A program made the translations under genes and the position numbers. Shown here in pieces: positions 63,691-64,000 of a DNA stretch of 64,000 nucleotides. The stretch is taken from positions 98,313 through 162,312 of the forward strand of contig NZ_FTMK01000007.1 of the NCBI RefSeq assembly GCF_900156255.1, read 5' to 3'. Positions within the stretch are counted from its first letter, which is position 1, and each line of letters begins with the position of its first letter. The notes under the pieces are model-generated. The model was not told where the DNA came from, made no database searches, and saw nothing but the letters and a program-made list of their open reading frames with translations. Origin of the DNA: Paracoccus thiocyanatus (GTDB lineage: Bacteria > Pseudomonadota > Alphaproteobacteria > Rhodobacterales > Rhodobacteraceae).

Positions 63691-64000
63691 TGCAAAATTG
63701 ACCCCGTAACGGGGTAATCGGCTTCCAAAAATGACCCCCTTACGCTGATGGTCATGATGCCTCCGAGGCTATCGGGGGGCACAGTGTGGGATGCTGGTTG
63801 TGGAGACGATTGCGAAGATCCGCCGGGCGTATTTCCAGGACAAGAAGTCGATCAAGCATATCTGCCGAGAGCTGCGGGTATCGCGGAACACGGTTCGGAA
63901 GGTGATCCGGTCCGGCGCAACGGAGATGACTTACGAGCGAACCGTCCAACCGCAGCCGAAGATCGGTCCCTGGAAAGGCAAGCTCGACGAGATGCTGGCG
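63691..64000 (+). mobile_element. Left end of an IS21-family insertion sequence
   Basis: The end begins with TG (63691). Two related end repeats are visible, AAAATTGACCCC (63694-63705) and AAAAATGACCCC (63727-63738), the multiple terminal repeats typical of IS21 elements. A CCCCGTAACGGGG palindrome (63702-63714) lies between them. The transposase gene follows. The right end is outside the window, so the length is unknown. Confidence 0.75.
63791..64000 (+). CDS. istA: IS21-family transposase IstA (partial)
   Basis: The first 70 residues of an IstA protein: MLVVETIAKIRRAYF, then a helix-turn-helix SIKHICRELRVSRNTVRKVI that binds the IS ends. The DDE catalytic domain and the IstB helper gene would follow beyond the window. 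The ATG at 63791 is the family start. It lies 100 bases inside the IS end. Confidence 0.85.
   Translation, partial: MLVVETIAKIRRAYFQDKKSIKHICRELRVSRNTVRKVIRSGATEMTYERTVQPQPKIGPWKGKLDEMLA

Noticed and set aside
1..64000. CRISPR array or rRNA genes
   Set aside because: No regularly spaced direct repeats and no rRNA-like sequence were seen.

Overview
This window looks like a chromosomal segment of a Paracoccus-type alphaproteobacterium (Rhodobacterales). The base composition is GC-rich. It carries a phaZ / phaC-phaP-phaR polyhydroxyalkanoate cluster whose regulatory sites match the PhaR motif (CTGC-N3-GCAG) described for Paracoccus denitrificans. Other lineage markers are an FNR-type box upstream of a di-haem cytochrome c peroxidase, a B12-dependent ribonucleotide reductase and a DUF4167 protein. 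The genus is an inference from gene content; no database comparison was possible.

Region 1 (1-10509) is the right-hand part of an integrated element, probably a prophage or phage-like island. It ends at the 3' end of a tRNA-Ser(GGA) gene (10536-10625). A lambda-like control region (about 2137-3046) holds a repressor and a divergent Cro-like gene. Two near-identical promoter/operator modules point outwards: one drives the leftward arm (small HTH proteins, then a Toprim primase running off the window), the other drives the rightward arm. The rightward arm is a chain of overlapping genes: small unknowns, an element-borne DNA polymerase beta clamp, a helicase-DNA methyltransferase fusion, more unknowns, an excisionase-like protein and a tyrosine integrase.

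Region 2 (10536-26881) holds tRNA-Ser, the PHA genes phaR, phaP, phaC and divergent phaZ, an alpha/beta hydrolase, thrS, a cold-shock gene, an AMP-forming acid-CoA ligase with a FrnE-like thiol oxidoreductase, nrdJ, an AidB-like acyl-CoA dehydrogenase, a hydrolase gene frameshifted at a nine-C tract, and tRNA-Met.

Region 3 (27049-41046) holds a DUF815 ATPase with tatABC, MarC with a membrane-anchored aspartic protease, holC and pepA, and the envelope operon lptF-lptG-lptD-surA-pdxA-rsmA. Region 4 (41050-49730) carries DUF4167, prmC-prfA, cytochrome c peroxidase, YceI, the rpsF-rpsR-rplI operon, a hypothetical membrane protein and trigger factor.

Region 5 (50248-63260) carries gltX, a small zincin, a PfkB sugar kinase, a SixA-type phosphatase, argB, then a leftward cluster of yidC, a MOSC protein and engB, a catalytically degenerate EAL protein, ttcA, and the rpmH-rnpA-yidD ribosome/RNase P group, followed by a sensor histidine kinase. 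Region 6 (63345-64000) is tRNA-Arg(ACG) with the C-terminal remnant of a second tyrosine integrase cut off by the left end of an IS21-family insertion sequence. This is a second, independent tRNA-linked insertion.

A dispersed GC-rich intergenic repeat (an AAATA core followed by G/C-rich hairpins) occurs at least five times in the core regions; two copies also supply the ribosome binding site of unrelated genes.
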